A stretch of 64,000 bases of DNA from Psilocybe azurescens (lineage: Eukaryota > Basidiomycota > Agaricomycetes > Agaricales > Agrocybaceae), in the NCBI GenBank assembly GCA_023853785.1, contig JAJIRX010000779.1, forward strand, positions 186,001-250,000, written 5' to 3'. The number at the start of each line of letters is the position of its first letter. The stretch's first letter is position 1. The notes beneath the pieces were generated by a model. The model made no database searches. It saw only the letters and a program-made list of their open reading frames with translations, and was not told the DNA's origin. Shown piece by piece: positions 35,275 to 46,570 of the stretch. Both the position numbers and the translations under genes were made by a program.

Positions 35275-38200
35275 CTACTCTCGTATCCCACCAACGCGAG
35301 CCCAAAACATGTCTTCCCGCAGCCGAATGATCTCCTTCCACGTTCGCTCCTCCCAGGTAGCGTCTCCGACATAGTTCGCCTTCTCCCATTCCTCCTTCTC
35401 CCTCCGCCTTTTCTCCTCCTCCATCTTCTCCTCTGCGGTTTTCTCGGGCACAGTGTACTCTTCTACTGCTGCTTCCACCTCAGTCTCTTTCCCTTTCCCT
35501 TTGACGTCGTTCGCTTCGATAACCTCTCCTTCAACGCCCTCCTCTTTCACATCCGCCTTGACCAGGGTCTCAGACGCGTCCTGCTCCTCAGCTGGAAGAC
35601 TAGCCTGAACAGCCGTGGCAGGACTGTCAACGACCGTCTTTTTGTCATCGTCATCTTGCTTCTCAGCGCTATCACTCTCTTTGATCTCTTCCTCCTCCTC
35701 CCTCTTCTCCTCGACATCCGAGGTATTCTCAGCGGTTACCGCGATAGAATCTTCGACCTCCTCCCCAGGCGTAGGCGCGTCGACGAACACATCGGACGCG
35801 GGCGAGGGCTGCGTCGACCGGTCGGGGACAGAAGCCGCATCCACTTTCTTCTCCTCTTTCTCAGTAGCCGCGCCTACTTCGCCCCCTTGGCCGCAGCAGC
35901 ACCCTCTGTGGATGTCAGAGTTTGTGTTTCTGACCCCCGCTCGGGTTCAGCATCAACCTTGGCGCTTTCGTCGGCATGTTCGACGACCGCACCATTCTCA
36001 TTGACTTTATCGCCTTCTTTCACCTCCGCGCTGTCTCCTGTTGTGGGTTCGGCGTCAGTTGTAGGTTTCTCGACAATAATAGGATGGGCAGGAGCAGGAG
36101 TATCGGCAGCGTTGGAGGGAGTCGTCGATCTTGACTCATCCAGCAGGGTTCGCGTTCTCGCAGCCGCCCTTCTTGGCAAGGTGGGCGGTGGGCCTGTCGT
36201 CGCCACCGCGATATTGGCAGGCGACGCCGTCCGCGAAGGCACCGCTGGACTCGCGGGCCTCGAGTCCGGCAAAGGGATGTTCGCTGGCGTGCGCGTGCGC
36301 GGGGGCGAGGAGGGATGACAGGCACGTCTGCTAATGAAGGTCTGGCAATGTGCGCTTCGTGATTGCGCCGAGGAGGTATAGGCGGCAGCTCTGCGGATGC
36401 TCGTGGAGGGGGGTGAGGAGCATCAGCATCAGCAGGGATAGGGGCATCGGTATCGGCCTCAGCAGCAATGGTGTGTTCCATGCTAGCTCGAGGAGGGGGA
36501 GGTGGGGCGTCAGCTACGGGTGTGCGACCGCGGCCTTCGTTCCTCTTAGGCAGCGGCGGAGGGATTGAAGACGGCCGCGCTGCGCTGACAGGCGGGAGCG
36601 GAGGCGGCAATCGCCTTGGTTCGGGCTGAACAGGCTGCGGCGCGCTGATCTCAGAATTGCGCTTCGTTTTCTCGCGGTCACCCTCACTCCAACTCGCAGC
36701 CCGCTCGCCGATTGCACTGGCGATGCCCCAAATCCCCCTCTTCCTCGGTGGTATAGGTGGTTTGTCTCCATTCGCGCCTTTCTCTACATGAATAGTGTAC
36801 GGCGGCGGAGGCGGTGGCGGGAGCTCCTCCTCCCAAATTTTGTCGACGATACCGGTACGCACGAATGCCCAGAGTGTGCACGTCGTCCGCAATCTATGTA
36901 AGCACCAGCCTGACATGCAAAGGGGGTATAGAGTCGTCGGTTGGCCGCTCTGTGATCCGGATTGAGAATGGGAAATGATGCTGTTGGTGCTTGATGAAGC
37001 TAATGAACTGGTTATAGGAGAGGAATTGGGCTGAGAGGATGCTTTTGTGAGTGATGGGATGGGCAATGACGTTATCGAGGTTAAGGGAGAGGCTAGGCGG
37101 AAGATAAAAATCTGCGAGCTGGAATGGGAGCCGAGGTGGCCACGATAACTTAAAGTGGTGGGTGACGATGGTTGAGTGTTGCCGCCAGAATTCGTTTTCT
37201 TGAAGAAAGCGCCTGACCATGAAGTAGGTTGTGGTTGGTATACATTGCTCTGGGGATGTAAGGGCGGACGAGAGGAATGAGGAGAGTCCGATGTCGGGAA
37301 TATTGGTACACCACACAAAGCGCAGGCAATGTTGTCGTTACTACTGTTGATTCCAGCAATTGTTGTTGATGCGGGGTGTATCGTCGACTCAGCGAATAAG
37401 GTTGCAGTGGACATGGGCTCAATTGTAAGCTGTCCTGAGTGGATTGCAGTCAACACAGAACGGCGCGAAAGCCAATTCAGAGATGGGGCTAGATCAAGGC
37501 GGATAGTCGGTTCTCTGCGGAAATGAGTATTCAGAAGAATGCGATCAAGAGAAATGAACGCACGAGTCCTCGGTCATTAGCCTCGCCAGGAAGGGTAACT
37601 GCAGAAGAGTTGACATGGCTGGTGTGTTTGGTGAGGTTGGGTGCAAGATACGTAAATGAGCGATGAATGCCATGTAGTCTTGATACGGCGAGTGTGTGCT
37701 GAGTAGTCGAAGGGAAATGGTGGTATCGCCGTCGCGTCTTTCAATCCACTTCCCCTTGCCCATTACCACCTCCATCTCTCGTGTCTTCTGTTCGGCTTCC
37801 TCTCTTTCCGCCTGTATAGCTTGCATCTGCGCTTGCATGAGCTGGACGGCTTCCTCTGCACTCTTCAGCGCACGTTCGGCATCTTCGACCTTCCGTTCGC
37901 TGAGATGCTTATCATAACGAGCTTCAGCGACCATAGAATTAGCCTGTCCAAAAAGCGACGCGCTCAGATCGTCCAGGTCCTTTTCAATGGCGATTCGAGC
38001 AGACTCGGCCTGTCCGCGTTGGGCAGCTTCCTCAGTCGCTTTCTCCATCAGACGGGTAAGCTCGGCCGTGACATGCGACTTTTCGACGAGCAGTCCGGTG
38101 TTAAGTGCCGAGAGATGCTGCGTTCTCTCCAGTTCCAGCTGGGATATTTTGAGGGAAGAGGTGCGAACATTGGCCGAGGCGACATGGAGATCATCTTCCA

Positions 38201-38435
38201 AGTCGGAAACGCGGTCGTATGACTTGACCAACTTATTGTTGAGCTGGCTGACCTGCGAGATCAGGTCCTGAATTTGTGAGCGTAGCGAGTCGATGACCAT
38301 GTCCTGAGCATCTTTGTCCACGCTGGGCCGCCGTTGCTTAGCGGGATAGGAGACAGAATGATTCTCTGGTTGATGGCCAGCACTGTGCGGAGAAGTGCCG
38401 TTTTGGTGAGGCTCTTCGTGAAGAACTTGGGGCAT
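35275..38435 (-). CDS. SEC2: Sec2-type Rab guanine-nucleotide exchange factor
   Basis: Exchange factor for the Sec4/Rab8 GTPase in polarised secretion. Residues about 45-215 form one long parallel coiled coil (VIDSLRSQIQDLISQVSQLN, LEDDLHVASANVRTSSLKIS) containing the Sec2p signature LSASLFGQANSMVAEARYDK, which inserts into the Rab switch region. Then a predicted globular segment (DYMAFIAHLRILHPTSPNTP, PFLARLMTED), a CALCG zinc-knuckle-like turn (IACALCGVPIF), WCLHRLRTTCTLWAFVRTGI, long proline runs with PPPLPKR/PPIPPRK sites that could bind SH3 domains, and a strongly acidic tail ending KEIIRLREDMFWARVGGIRE. The C-terminal half changes frame at a C/G run near 36301-36305 and again at 35882-35886; both would be healed by one added base. 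ATG 38435 (MPQVLHEEP) is the first ATG of the frame. Confidence 0.82.
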
Positions 38436-39740
38436 GACTATAGCTATCACGACCTGTATGGAGAGTCTGGCGCCGTCGCACCTGTAATGTCAGATTATGC
38501 CAGGAAGGAATGGAATGTTTAGAGTTACTGATAGAGCAGTGCAAAATCCAGCGGAAACGTTTAGATGCACGTGGTCCGACGCATCATTCCCGCCGCCGAG
38601 CTCGCCTTTCATGACAAACTCTCTACAGACGCGTTCACCACCTTCTGCGAATACCATCATTTCTTCTCTTTTTACTAAAAGATCTCTTTGATGCGGAATC
38701 TGCTAGGAAATCGAGCTCTGAATCCGCCTTTGACGATTCTTTTCTTTGAGCAAGATGTATTTTGGCCGAAGCAGATTTAACTTAAAGACGGGATCCGAAA
38801 ACAAAGCCATACTTTCGCTCCAGTGCTACTACATATAGGTATAGTACACGCCTCTCCTGTCAGCAAGTTTCCTCCTAAAGTCTAACCGTCTTCTTCTTTC
38901 TCTTTTAGCTTGTTTCCATTGCCAAGTCTTGTGGTTGTTGCGTGTTCTCTGCTTTGGTCGGGGCCAGATGGCGCAAAGTGCCTTGCCGTTTGTTTCCTGA
39001 TTGTCAAGTCATCGATTGGTTCTGCTTTGAGTGGCTCGGGCCTTGGCCTGTTTTTAATGGAAGCTGGTGAATGCGGTCCAACTTTCCCAGCGGTGCAATC
39101 ATTCCTTTGATACTCTGTTAATCTCACAAGTCCGTAAATTCCGAAGTTTCCATTGGTTCCTAACCATATCGCATTCGTGAAAGAACCTGTCCTTTCCAAC
39201 CATCTCGTGACGGTGTTGTTCCAAGCATTACCTCAGTCTACTGACAAACGAGTCTTTGGGAGTACAATTTTGGAGGCATGTGGAACTTATCATCAGCCTC
39301 TTATCCCGAGGTACAGTATACTTGGTGAGCTTCAAACCTTTAGCTAGCACGACTTTCAACTTTCTCACGCAAGCCGCCTATGTAGGATAAATGTACGGCT
39401 CAGCCTTTGAAGATTTTTCTTTGGTTGACAGACGCAATAGCAATCTACGCTCTGTCTCCGCATGCTCTTAATTGATGGATCGATCACCACCTGCTATAAT
39501 AGGGTGAATCTAGGTGATAATGGCATCCGCGAGGCTGCCTCAGGGTTCTATCATTGAGGTTCAGAAATCTATCATCACATCTGCGGTTAATCTAGGTTTT
39601 CAAAGGTTTGGTTTTTAAATAAGGTGTCAGAATGAGGGATTCGGTAGGCGCCTACACTTTGCATCGAACGTTATTCACAACTCTGCTCTTAACTCTTCGT
39701 TGGGCATTTTCGACTGCTCCTGCATCTTCGAGTCATTACC
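38436..39740. other. Divergent intergenic region of SEC2 and the HMG-box gene
   Basis: A minus-strand ORF (38882-39199, GNFGIYGLVRLTEYQRNDCT, EPLKAEPIDDLTIRKQTARH) reads like protein but has no known domain and no supported start; left unassigned. The rest would contain the promoters of the two flanking genes. No repeats recognised. Confidence 0.3.
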
Positions 39741-41238
39741 ATGCCGGCATTTCGCAATGTTACACCCAACCGTCATTCAGGACGGCTCGGAAAGCATATA
39801 CCGGTCATCTACGATAGTGCGTCTGATTACTGCGTTCGCTCTCTTCACTTACTAATACTATATCACATCTAATTCTGTAGAGGATGGCTGGCAAGTCCCT
39901 GATCACGAGGGAAAGGTCGAACCTTTCGATGATGATGTACCCATTCCTCCTTCGCCTCCCTCCGCTCATCCTGGACATGCATCCCGTTCTCTCAATCAAG
40001 CCCAAACCTTGGCCACATCTCTTTTCGATTCTTCATCCGATGCCGACGCGCCAACTTCTGTCCCTGCGCGGAGGAACAGCCATACACGTCGTCGCGACCC
40101 TGGTCATATCCCCCGGCCCCGCAATGCCTTCATTTTCTTCCGCTCAGCCTACATAAGCAGTGCGATTGCGTCTGGCGAGGGCCAGCAGAACGAACTCAGC
40201 AAGCATGCCGGGAAAGTCTGGAACAAGATGTCGCCTGAAGAGAGACGCCCGTTCTGCGAGCTCGCCGCGATCGAGAAGGAGGAGCACTATGCGAAGCATC
40301 CCGGCTATGTCTACTCCCCAGGGCGCACTGGTGCTGCGAAGGGGAAGCCAAAGGCAGCCAGCGCACGGAAGATCGGTGCGGGGACCAGTTCCTCGGTGAA
40401 GAAGAGAAAGGCTTCTACTGCCTTTGAGGATAGTTGGTCGAGGTCGTCGGATACGTCCTCTGAGTCCCTTTCACCTAACTCGCCGCTCATTTCGGCTGCT
40501 CGGCCTGCTAAACTGCAACGTGCAGCTGCCCAGCGCGCCGTTCAGAGATTTGTGGAATCTCCGTCGCCTGCTCCCTCTGCTCGACTCCTCTCTCCCATTT
40601 CCGATGAAGAGAAACTTCAGTATCCTGAATATTCCAGCTCCGGAGATGATTCCCCCGCTACGCCTCCCCCCCCTTTCCTACGTCCCAACCTCTGAAATTC
40701 CAGACCTGGAATTTACCCCGATGACCAAAGAAGAGGTACATCACAGCAATCATATCTCGATCTCGCATATCCTTACTTATTTGCTCGACAGAAATCACTC
40801 GAGGCTGGGCGCGAACCTCCTTCACCCTTCCATCCCCACCTCGACCCTGTAACGGGGGAGTTTGCGTACCATGGATACAACCACGATTTCATGTCCTCGT
40901 CTATGCCGATTCTTCCTTATACGTCTTCTTCGTCTAGCGAGTATTCTTCTGATGATAACAACACTGTCGATATTCCTGCCATTCCGGCAGCAACCACTCT
41001 ACAAATGTATTCCTATTCTGCGGCGCCATCCCTTTTGTCACGAAACAGTCTTTTGTCCAATACTGACTACTCGGTGGCCTCGGTCTCGAGCTACACGCCG
41101 TTCAATGGCGAGCTTGAAGGCGACTCAGTGATAAAGCAGTACACCGATATGATGGACATGGATACTGGTTCTGACAGATATTTCGAGATGGAACAGGACC
41201 CAGACGCATCCATCTTCCAGTTCTTCAATTTCGATTGA
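39741..41238 (+). CDS. HMG-box transcription factor (MATA_HMG type)
   Basis: DNA-binding regulator of the fungal sex/development HMG group. A short first exon (MPAFRNVTPNRHSGRLGKHI) is followed by an intron (about 39818-39881). The HMG box spans about residues 90-165: GHIPRPRNAFIFFRSAYISS, ELSKHAGKVWNKMSPEERRP, CELAAIEKEEHYAKHPGYVY. The IPRPRNAFI(F)FR start and H-P-x-Y end are diagnostic. A basic stretch (AAKGKPKAASARK, VKKRKAS) may be a nuclear localisation signal; the rest is Ser/Pro-rich and the C-terminus acidic (ending DASIFQFFNFD). An in-frame TGA at 40693-40695 interrupts the frame, which resumes afterwards as PGIYPDDQRRGTSQQSYLDL; the C8 run at 40666-40673 makes paired indels a likely cause. 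Start ATG 39741 is the first that leads into the frame. Mating-type locus genes are not present nearby. Confidence 0.82.
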
Positions 41239-42105
41239 ACCTCTTGACCCTTCGGACTTCCATTCCTTTTTTTGCTCACGGCCACTGTACGATGCATCCA
41301 GTTCATAACACATAATATTTTTTCTTCGTTCATTCACCCATCTTATGACTCTACCTAGACGGCTGGAGTCCGCTTGACTCCGGTATTTATGACTCCCATC
41401 TCATTCTTAGAAGTTCTCAACGACTCGTATATTTCCATCTCATGTGTCCAATTCACACCCATTAGCATTCAACTACTCAACTCCTAAGCATCCTTTGTAA
41501 TTTTTACCACGTGTACATGTTTCTTTTCTTTGTCTGTAATTACTTACTGCGTTCCGGGCACCAGTAATCAGAATCCTCCAACCCGCTCCATCGACGGACT
41601 TTGGAGTTTGTGATATTGTACAGCTTTGTACTGCAACGAGTTGGCGGCGATTGATTGTGAGGTATCCCCTCGCTCCATTCAGCCCTGGCCGGACACTGGC
41701 TTCTGTTTGCTGTCTACTGCCCTCAAGAAGCGGCTCCATAAAAAAAAAAAGAGTTGGCGGCGATTGCCAAGGTGATTTTATGATCTTTGCTGCCTAAAAG
41801 GTAAGCGCGCGCCTTGTCTATTGCCTCCACTGACTCGATCCGTCGCCTTAAGCTCTTCTTGTATCAGTGCACTACACCTGCACTTGCAAGGCAGCACCGT
41901 ATATCCAATTTCATCCAATGCTCTGTACGACTCGAATCCAATCTTTCGGAAGAGTCTCACAAGAATCTCTCAACAGCGGACAAAAATTAACGCTATGTAT
42001 TGCCCATATAAGATACACCTTCCTTCACGGATATTGAAGGCCGATATACGAACCTCTGCACTTCAGCTTCGACCTTCGTAGTCCGTCCAAGCTCGCAGCT
42101 AGAGT
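41239..42105. other. Intergenic with retroposed insertion
   Basis: 3' region of the HMG-box gene and upstream region of the EH-domain gene. Contains the poly(A)-tailed insertion listed separately; otherwise nothing supported. Confidence 0.4.
41654..41750 (+). mobile_element. Retroposed 97-bp sequence with A11 tail and 16-bp target duplication
   Basis: The 16-mer GAGTTGGCGGCGATTG occurs at 41638-41653 and again at 41751-41766, flanking 97 bp that end in eleven A residues. A perfect long target duplication plus a terminal A tract is the signature of target-primed reverse transcription (LINE-mobilised RNA). The source RNA is not recognised: no tRNA-like A/B boxes are visible, so it could be a 5'-truncated SINE or a fragment of a cellular transcript. 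Confidence 0.7.
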
Positions 42106-44871
42106 ATGACCTCCTCCACATCCTCTGCGTCGAAGGAGGAAGTGCAGCCTTGCTAGCCAGACCTGAATATGACGAACTGCCATTAGACAGGGGTGCTCAG
42201 TGCGGATGCGGCCATCGACATCTTCAGGAAGACTGGGCTCTCCTTTGCGATTCTGCGTGATACATGGACGATCATGGACGTGGGGGCTTGACGCAGGAGG
42301 AGTTGGTTGCGATTCGGCTTATGGGGTGGTGCAGGCGGGCGAAGCGTTGCATGACAGTCTGTTGCAGAAGGGTGGGTCCTTTCAGTAATCCCTACAGTGA
42401 TGAAGGTTGTGGTGTTGAATCGTTGTAGCAGGCCCTCTACCCACTCTCGAGGGGATATGGATGTTGTCAGGAAGCAGTCTGCTGCATCTCATGCCCAACA
42501 CTTCCCTCCTATAAATCCAGATGGTGTACGGAATTTCAAGATGGTCTTCCTCAAGGCAGGCCCTGCGAATGGTTTTCTGGACGGTGTGTTATTTTACACC
42601 TGTCGTTATAAGTTTACGGCTGACACAGGGAATAGGGTAAAAGGTTATGGATTCTTTCATGACGTCAAAGCTATCCTATGACATCTCGAAAATTAAGTTC
42701 GTCATCGGTTCTTCCTACTGTTCAGCAAGACATGCAGCTCATCTACGATCGCCTTTGTAGAAGATTAATCGACCAAAATGCACGGGGGTCTCTAGATTTC
42801 CAGGAGTTTTCGTTGGGCATGTATCAGATACATGCTCTTCAATTTTGCCTCATCTCCTCCGTTCTGGATTCGTTTCCTCGCCAGCTTTTCAACCAATTTC
42901 TAGACCTTCAGCCGGGAGATTTGAAACACTCCTCTACATATTCCTCTTCCTCGCACTCGCACTCGACCTACACCTCTCATTCCCGATCCGTCGACCATGC
43001 CACAGGCTTCACCCCTTGCCTGTCAATGTTGATCTTCCAAACCCAAATCTAAAGCGGTCTTCAAAATATTACCCTCTTCAAGTCAACATGTACCGTTTTT
43101 AGCTGGGCCTTCGAGCAGGCCAACGTTTCATCTCCTTTACCTGCCAAAGTACAATCTTTTCCAAATGGCGACTTGAATGTGGATACCTGGGAGATTTTGC
43201 CCCTCGAAAGACGAGAGTCGGACAAACACTTTGTTGAAGTAGACGTGGAACATAAGGCTTACATTGACGGCGATAATGCTGCGAGGTTTATGCTATCCTT
43301 CAGTCTTTCACCAGATGACTTAAGACATATATATAGTGGGCCATTATTGTTGAACCAATTATTATAAATACGAACTTACATGAATTTTAGGACGTTATCG
43401 GACTTCGACAGGAACAATCGTCTAACAAAAGAAGGATTCGCCATAGCGTTGCATCTTATAAGGCAGATATCGAGATTCCGCAAACCCTTCCACTTTCTTT
43501 GACATCGCCTCCTTCGTTTCCAGTCTCCTAAACCACGGATGAGTATGGTTGTGACTTCGCCTGCCTCTCCAAGTGGATCTCCAACTTTGTCCATGAAAAG
43601 CAAACCTCCGCCCCCGCCCCCGCTCCTGCCGAAAAGGGACCGCTCGGTGTCGTTGAAAGGTCCTAATGGAGTGGCAGGCCACGCAAGACCGCTGTCGATA
43701 CCCGAGAAGTTCCCTAGGCACCCGTCGCTTTCAGTTACGCCCATTCCCTCGGGCAGTATCTTGAGATCAAGGCTTTCATCTGCCGTGTCGTCTTCGACCA
43801 GCCTATCGATACCCAGTGTTTTAACGGCAGATCAGTTGTCGCCATTTGAGGACCCTCTTTCTTCCGCTACTGCCTATTCTCATTCCTCAAGGCAGTATAC
43901 TCCATCCCCAGCACCTTCTCCGAGGCCGCCTGATATCGTCAACATCGAAGTGCTGGAAGGGTTCAAGAAAGAGATGGCTCGCCTTGCTCTCGAGATTGAG
44001 AGCTTGGTCAGTCAGCTTATTGCTCAGAACAGACTGCAGGATTCCAACGAGGCTCTCCGAAATGAAAACCACACTCTCAAGGTGGAATTGCGCGAGATGG
44101 AAAGGACGGTCTCCGAGGTGCTTTCTGCTAGTGATATGAACGGAACGCGCGAACTTCAAGAGGTCGATCGGCTAACTGCTTAACTAGCAAATAAAGAGGT
44201 ATAGCACGAAACGTGGAGCGGATGCTTGCCGTGGTGATACAGGACAAAGAAGAGCTTAGAGCCTCGCTTCGGGAGTCCCAACAAGCAACGTAGAAGGCAA
44301 AGAATGAAGTGGAAGACCTTGGACGAACGATCAACACGCAAACCGAAGAAATCACCGAATTGAAATCGCGGCTATCGGATATGACAAAAGCAATATCGGA
44401 GTCCAGTTCTATAACGAATAACCGTGAACTGCGTGTCCTCATCAGGGACGTCACGGGGAAAACGACACTCGCAAAGGTGAACTTCGCGATATGCGGGAAT
44501 CTATGGAGCAGCGTCTTCTATTGACCAAGTTACATGCACGCTGCGACGAAGTGGAGCGGGAGAACAATCGGCTGAAGCAACATGTGCAAGACCTAGAGCT
44601 CATTGCTGCACAGTCTCATTCTTCTGGCGGCCACACTGGAGGTTCTTCTAGCAGAGGCTTGGAGGGTCTGACGAGAGAGAACGAACATCTCAAGGCGCAG
44701 CTTAGAGATGGCCAACGAGCATTTGCAGAGCTTAGGTCCTCAAGCGAGACGAGGGCTGTGGGGCTGCAGCGGAAGGTTGACAATCTGATGCATGAAAACA
44801 ATCGATTGAAGATAGATGTCAATGCTACGAGGACCCGCCAGCCGCGCGAGGATAACAGCGTTCCACCATGA
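42106..44871 (+). CDS. EH-domain endocytic protein, Ede1-like, frame-disrupted
   Basis: Adaptor/scaffold of early clathrin-coated pits. Three EH domains can be read across frames: first, VLSADAAIDIFRKTGLSFAI, DTWTIMDVGG, LTQEELVAIRLMGW (about 42190-42360); second, MVFLKAGPANGFLDG, SKLSYDISK, RGSLDFQEFSLGMYQIHAL (42535-42840); third, HKAYIDGDNAARFMLSFSLS, FDRNNRLTKEGFAIALHLIR (43240-43470). A Ser/Pro-rich region with KPPPPPPLLPKRDRS follows, then coiled coil (LEGFKKEMARLALEIESLVS to 44850). Order and spacing match Ede1/Eps15. The gene carries more frame changes than its neighbours (G5 run 42282-42286, near 42330, near 42640, 44180, 44470) and lacks the long C-terminal/UBA part of Ede1. Either a decaying paralogue or a short family member in a region with several indels. 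Start uncertain. Confidence 0.6.
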
Positions 44872-45448
44872 TTCCACTATGATTCCACCTCTATGCTCCC
44901 GACTTCTGGCAGGATTGGTCGCTTACAATCTAGACAGTGTGGTCTATTACCGGTCAGCCTTTCAAAATCAGTATGCGGTCAACAATTACCCCTCGACAAA
45001 ACATCCCGGATGTCTTCAATACGAAGAGCTATATGCTTACTGCATTCACCCCGATGCCCAGTCATCACAGCATCTTCCGCCAGTCTTCACGTTATATTGG
45101 CTCCACCAGTGTCCAGCCTTCAATGTCCAAAACTTGTCCGTATCCTTGGGCAGTAATGACTTGTCCCTTTACCGTTTTTTTTTTCTTTTTTTCTTTCTTT
45201 TCATTCTGTCACCTATATGACTATCGCACTATCTCATAAGGATCTATTCGCTATTCCTGACATCTGTATGCAACCATGTATTATACCTTATTCTGTACTG
45301 ATATATGTATTTTAAGATGGGGTTGAGCTGAACAGTCATCCGTCAATGAGCTTGGAGGACTTTTTTCTTACTTTGCTGCAACTTTACGTCGGGATCCTTC
45401 AATGACACTTCCAAGTCGCTCAGGCTGGCTACCGTAACCAAACCGTAA
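44872..45448. other. 3' region before the Harbinger element
   Basis: Contains a T/C homopolymer-rich tract (45176-45200) typical of an untranslated 3' region; ends in the TAA (45446-45448) that is the left target copy of the Harbinger element. No gene supported. Confidence 0.35.
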
Positions 45449-45551
45449 GGCTCTGTTCGGCAACGAGAATACGAGAGAATACATATTCTGATTTTGATGG
45501 CGGACATATTCTTTCCCAATCAAGTAAGTCCAGCACGTGCAGCATTTTCTG
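45449..45551 (+). repeat. Left inverted repeat of the Harbinger element
   Basis: About 100 bp, inverted copy at about 46205-46315; the right arm has a few extra bases after the first 32 positions. Confidence 0.85.
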
Positions 45552-45777
45552 CCACACCCGTTTAATAGATTATCTGGACAATAAAGTCCTGTGCACGCAG
45601 AAACAACACAGAGACATTGCGTTTCATGTTGGAAGTCTTTTAAATCGTAAAATGGTCTCTGGTGGCAGGAAGGTGAACACATTTCTGATAAAATGGCCCA
45701 GATGACACTGCATCCAGAACAAGTTGGAAATACCTATAATAAACTTATAGCCCTATAATTTTTCATCACAATATTAT

Positions 45778-45963
45778 CTACCTACTTGAAATTGTTGCAT
45801 TTGATCTCTGAAACTGCTCTCCAACATGCCTCACTAAAAGACCAGTGACATACATGTACAAGAAGATAGCAGCTTGTTCATCAAGTCCTATATATTTAGA
45901 ATCTTCAAAACCACATACAGTACGTAGTTCATGTATAAAAGCAATGAATACATGAGCTTGCAC
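45778..45963 (-). pseudogene. Harbinger transposase fragment (DUF8040-like N-terminal region)
   Basis: Reads HVFIAFIHELRTVCGFEDSK, YIGLDEQAAIFLYMYVTGLL and VRHVGEQFQRSNATIS, the pattern found just upstream of the DDE domain in fungal PIF-Harbinger transposases (a helix-turn-helix region ending in the ERFQRSxxTIS motif). The catalytic DDE part is absent from the element, so it is a remnant of an internal deletion. Confidence 0.75.
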
Positions 45964-46204
45964 CCCCAGTTCTGTCTAAATCTGATCTGGATGACCACAA
46001 ATCAACTCTTCACCCGGGCTTCACCTGACAATGAGGATGTATGATAGTCCTGTTTCCAGTAGAACAGAGAGGGATACAAGGTTGCTGCCACACCAATAAC
46101 TTGTATCATGTAGGCAGCAACGGAAATAAGCTGCCTGCACCGCAGATCGGGGGGTTGGAAGCGGCATATTGTGGTGGAAAGCGCAAGAGATATGATAATT
46201 GCTA

Positions 46205-46315
46205 CTACGTGAATATGCAGCACGTGCTGGACTTACTTGATTGGGAAAGAATATGTCCGCCATCAAAATCAGAATATAGCTATATTCTCTCGTATTCTCG
46301 TTGCCGAACAGAGCC
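46205..46315 (-). repeat. Right inverted repeat of the Harbinger element
   Basis: Inverted copy of 45449-45551, ending next to the TAA duplication at 46316-46318. Confidence 0.85.
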
Positions 46316-46570
46316 TAACCAACTCAAGTGATAAGATAGTCACGTGGGACAACAATTTCGCAGTCTGTCTGTCCCAAGTCCCGACTCCCGACCCCCATAA
46401 CCGTTGGACTCCCGACTCAATTGAACGGTCATGAATTTGTTCCTTCCCTAGGGTTCTTGATCTCTCTTTAAATTCAACTTCAGCGAATGATTTTTCCCAA
46501 TCTAAGGCGTCGACTTCTGTCGCATTCCGTGCTCGAACTACTTAGACAAGCTTCCCACTTGCGCAAAATT

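Larger units (their letters stand above)
45449..46315. mobile_element. PIF-Harbinger element, internally deleted
   Basis: An 867-bp element with inverted ends: GGCTCTGTTCGGCAACGAGA at 45449 and its complement ending at 46315. The inverted repeats extend about 100 bp, including the block around GGCGGACATATTCTTTCCC. The 3-bp TAA target copies at 45446-45448 and 46316-46318 are diagnostic for PIF-Harbinger. Only a fragment of transposase remains inside, so the element is non-autonomous. Confidence 0.88.

Noticed and set aside
38882..39199. Minus-strand 105-codon ORF between SEC2 and the HMG-box gene
   Set aside because: Protein-like composition but no recognisable family, start or splice partners.
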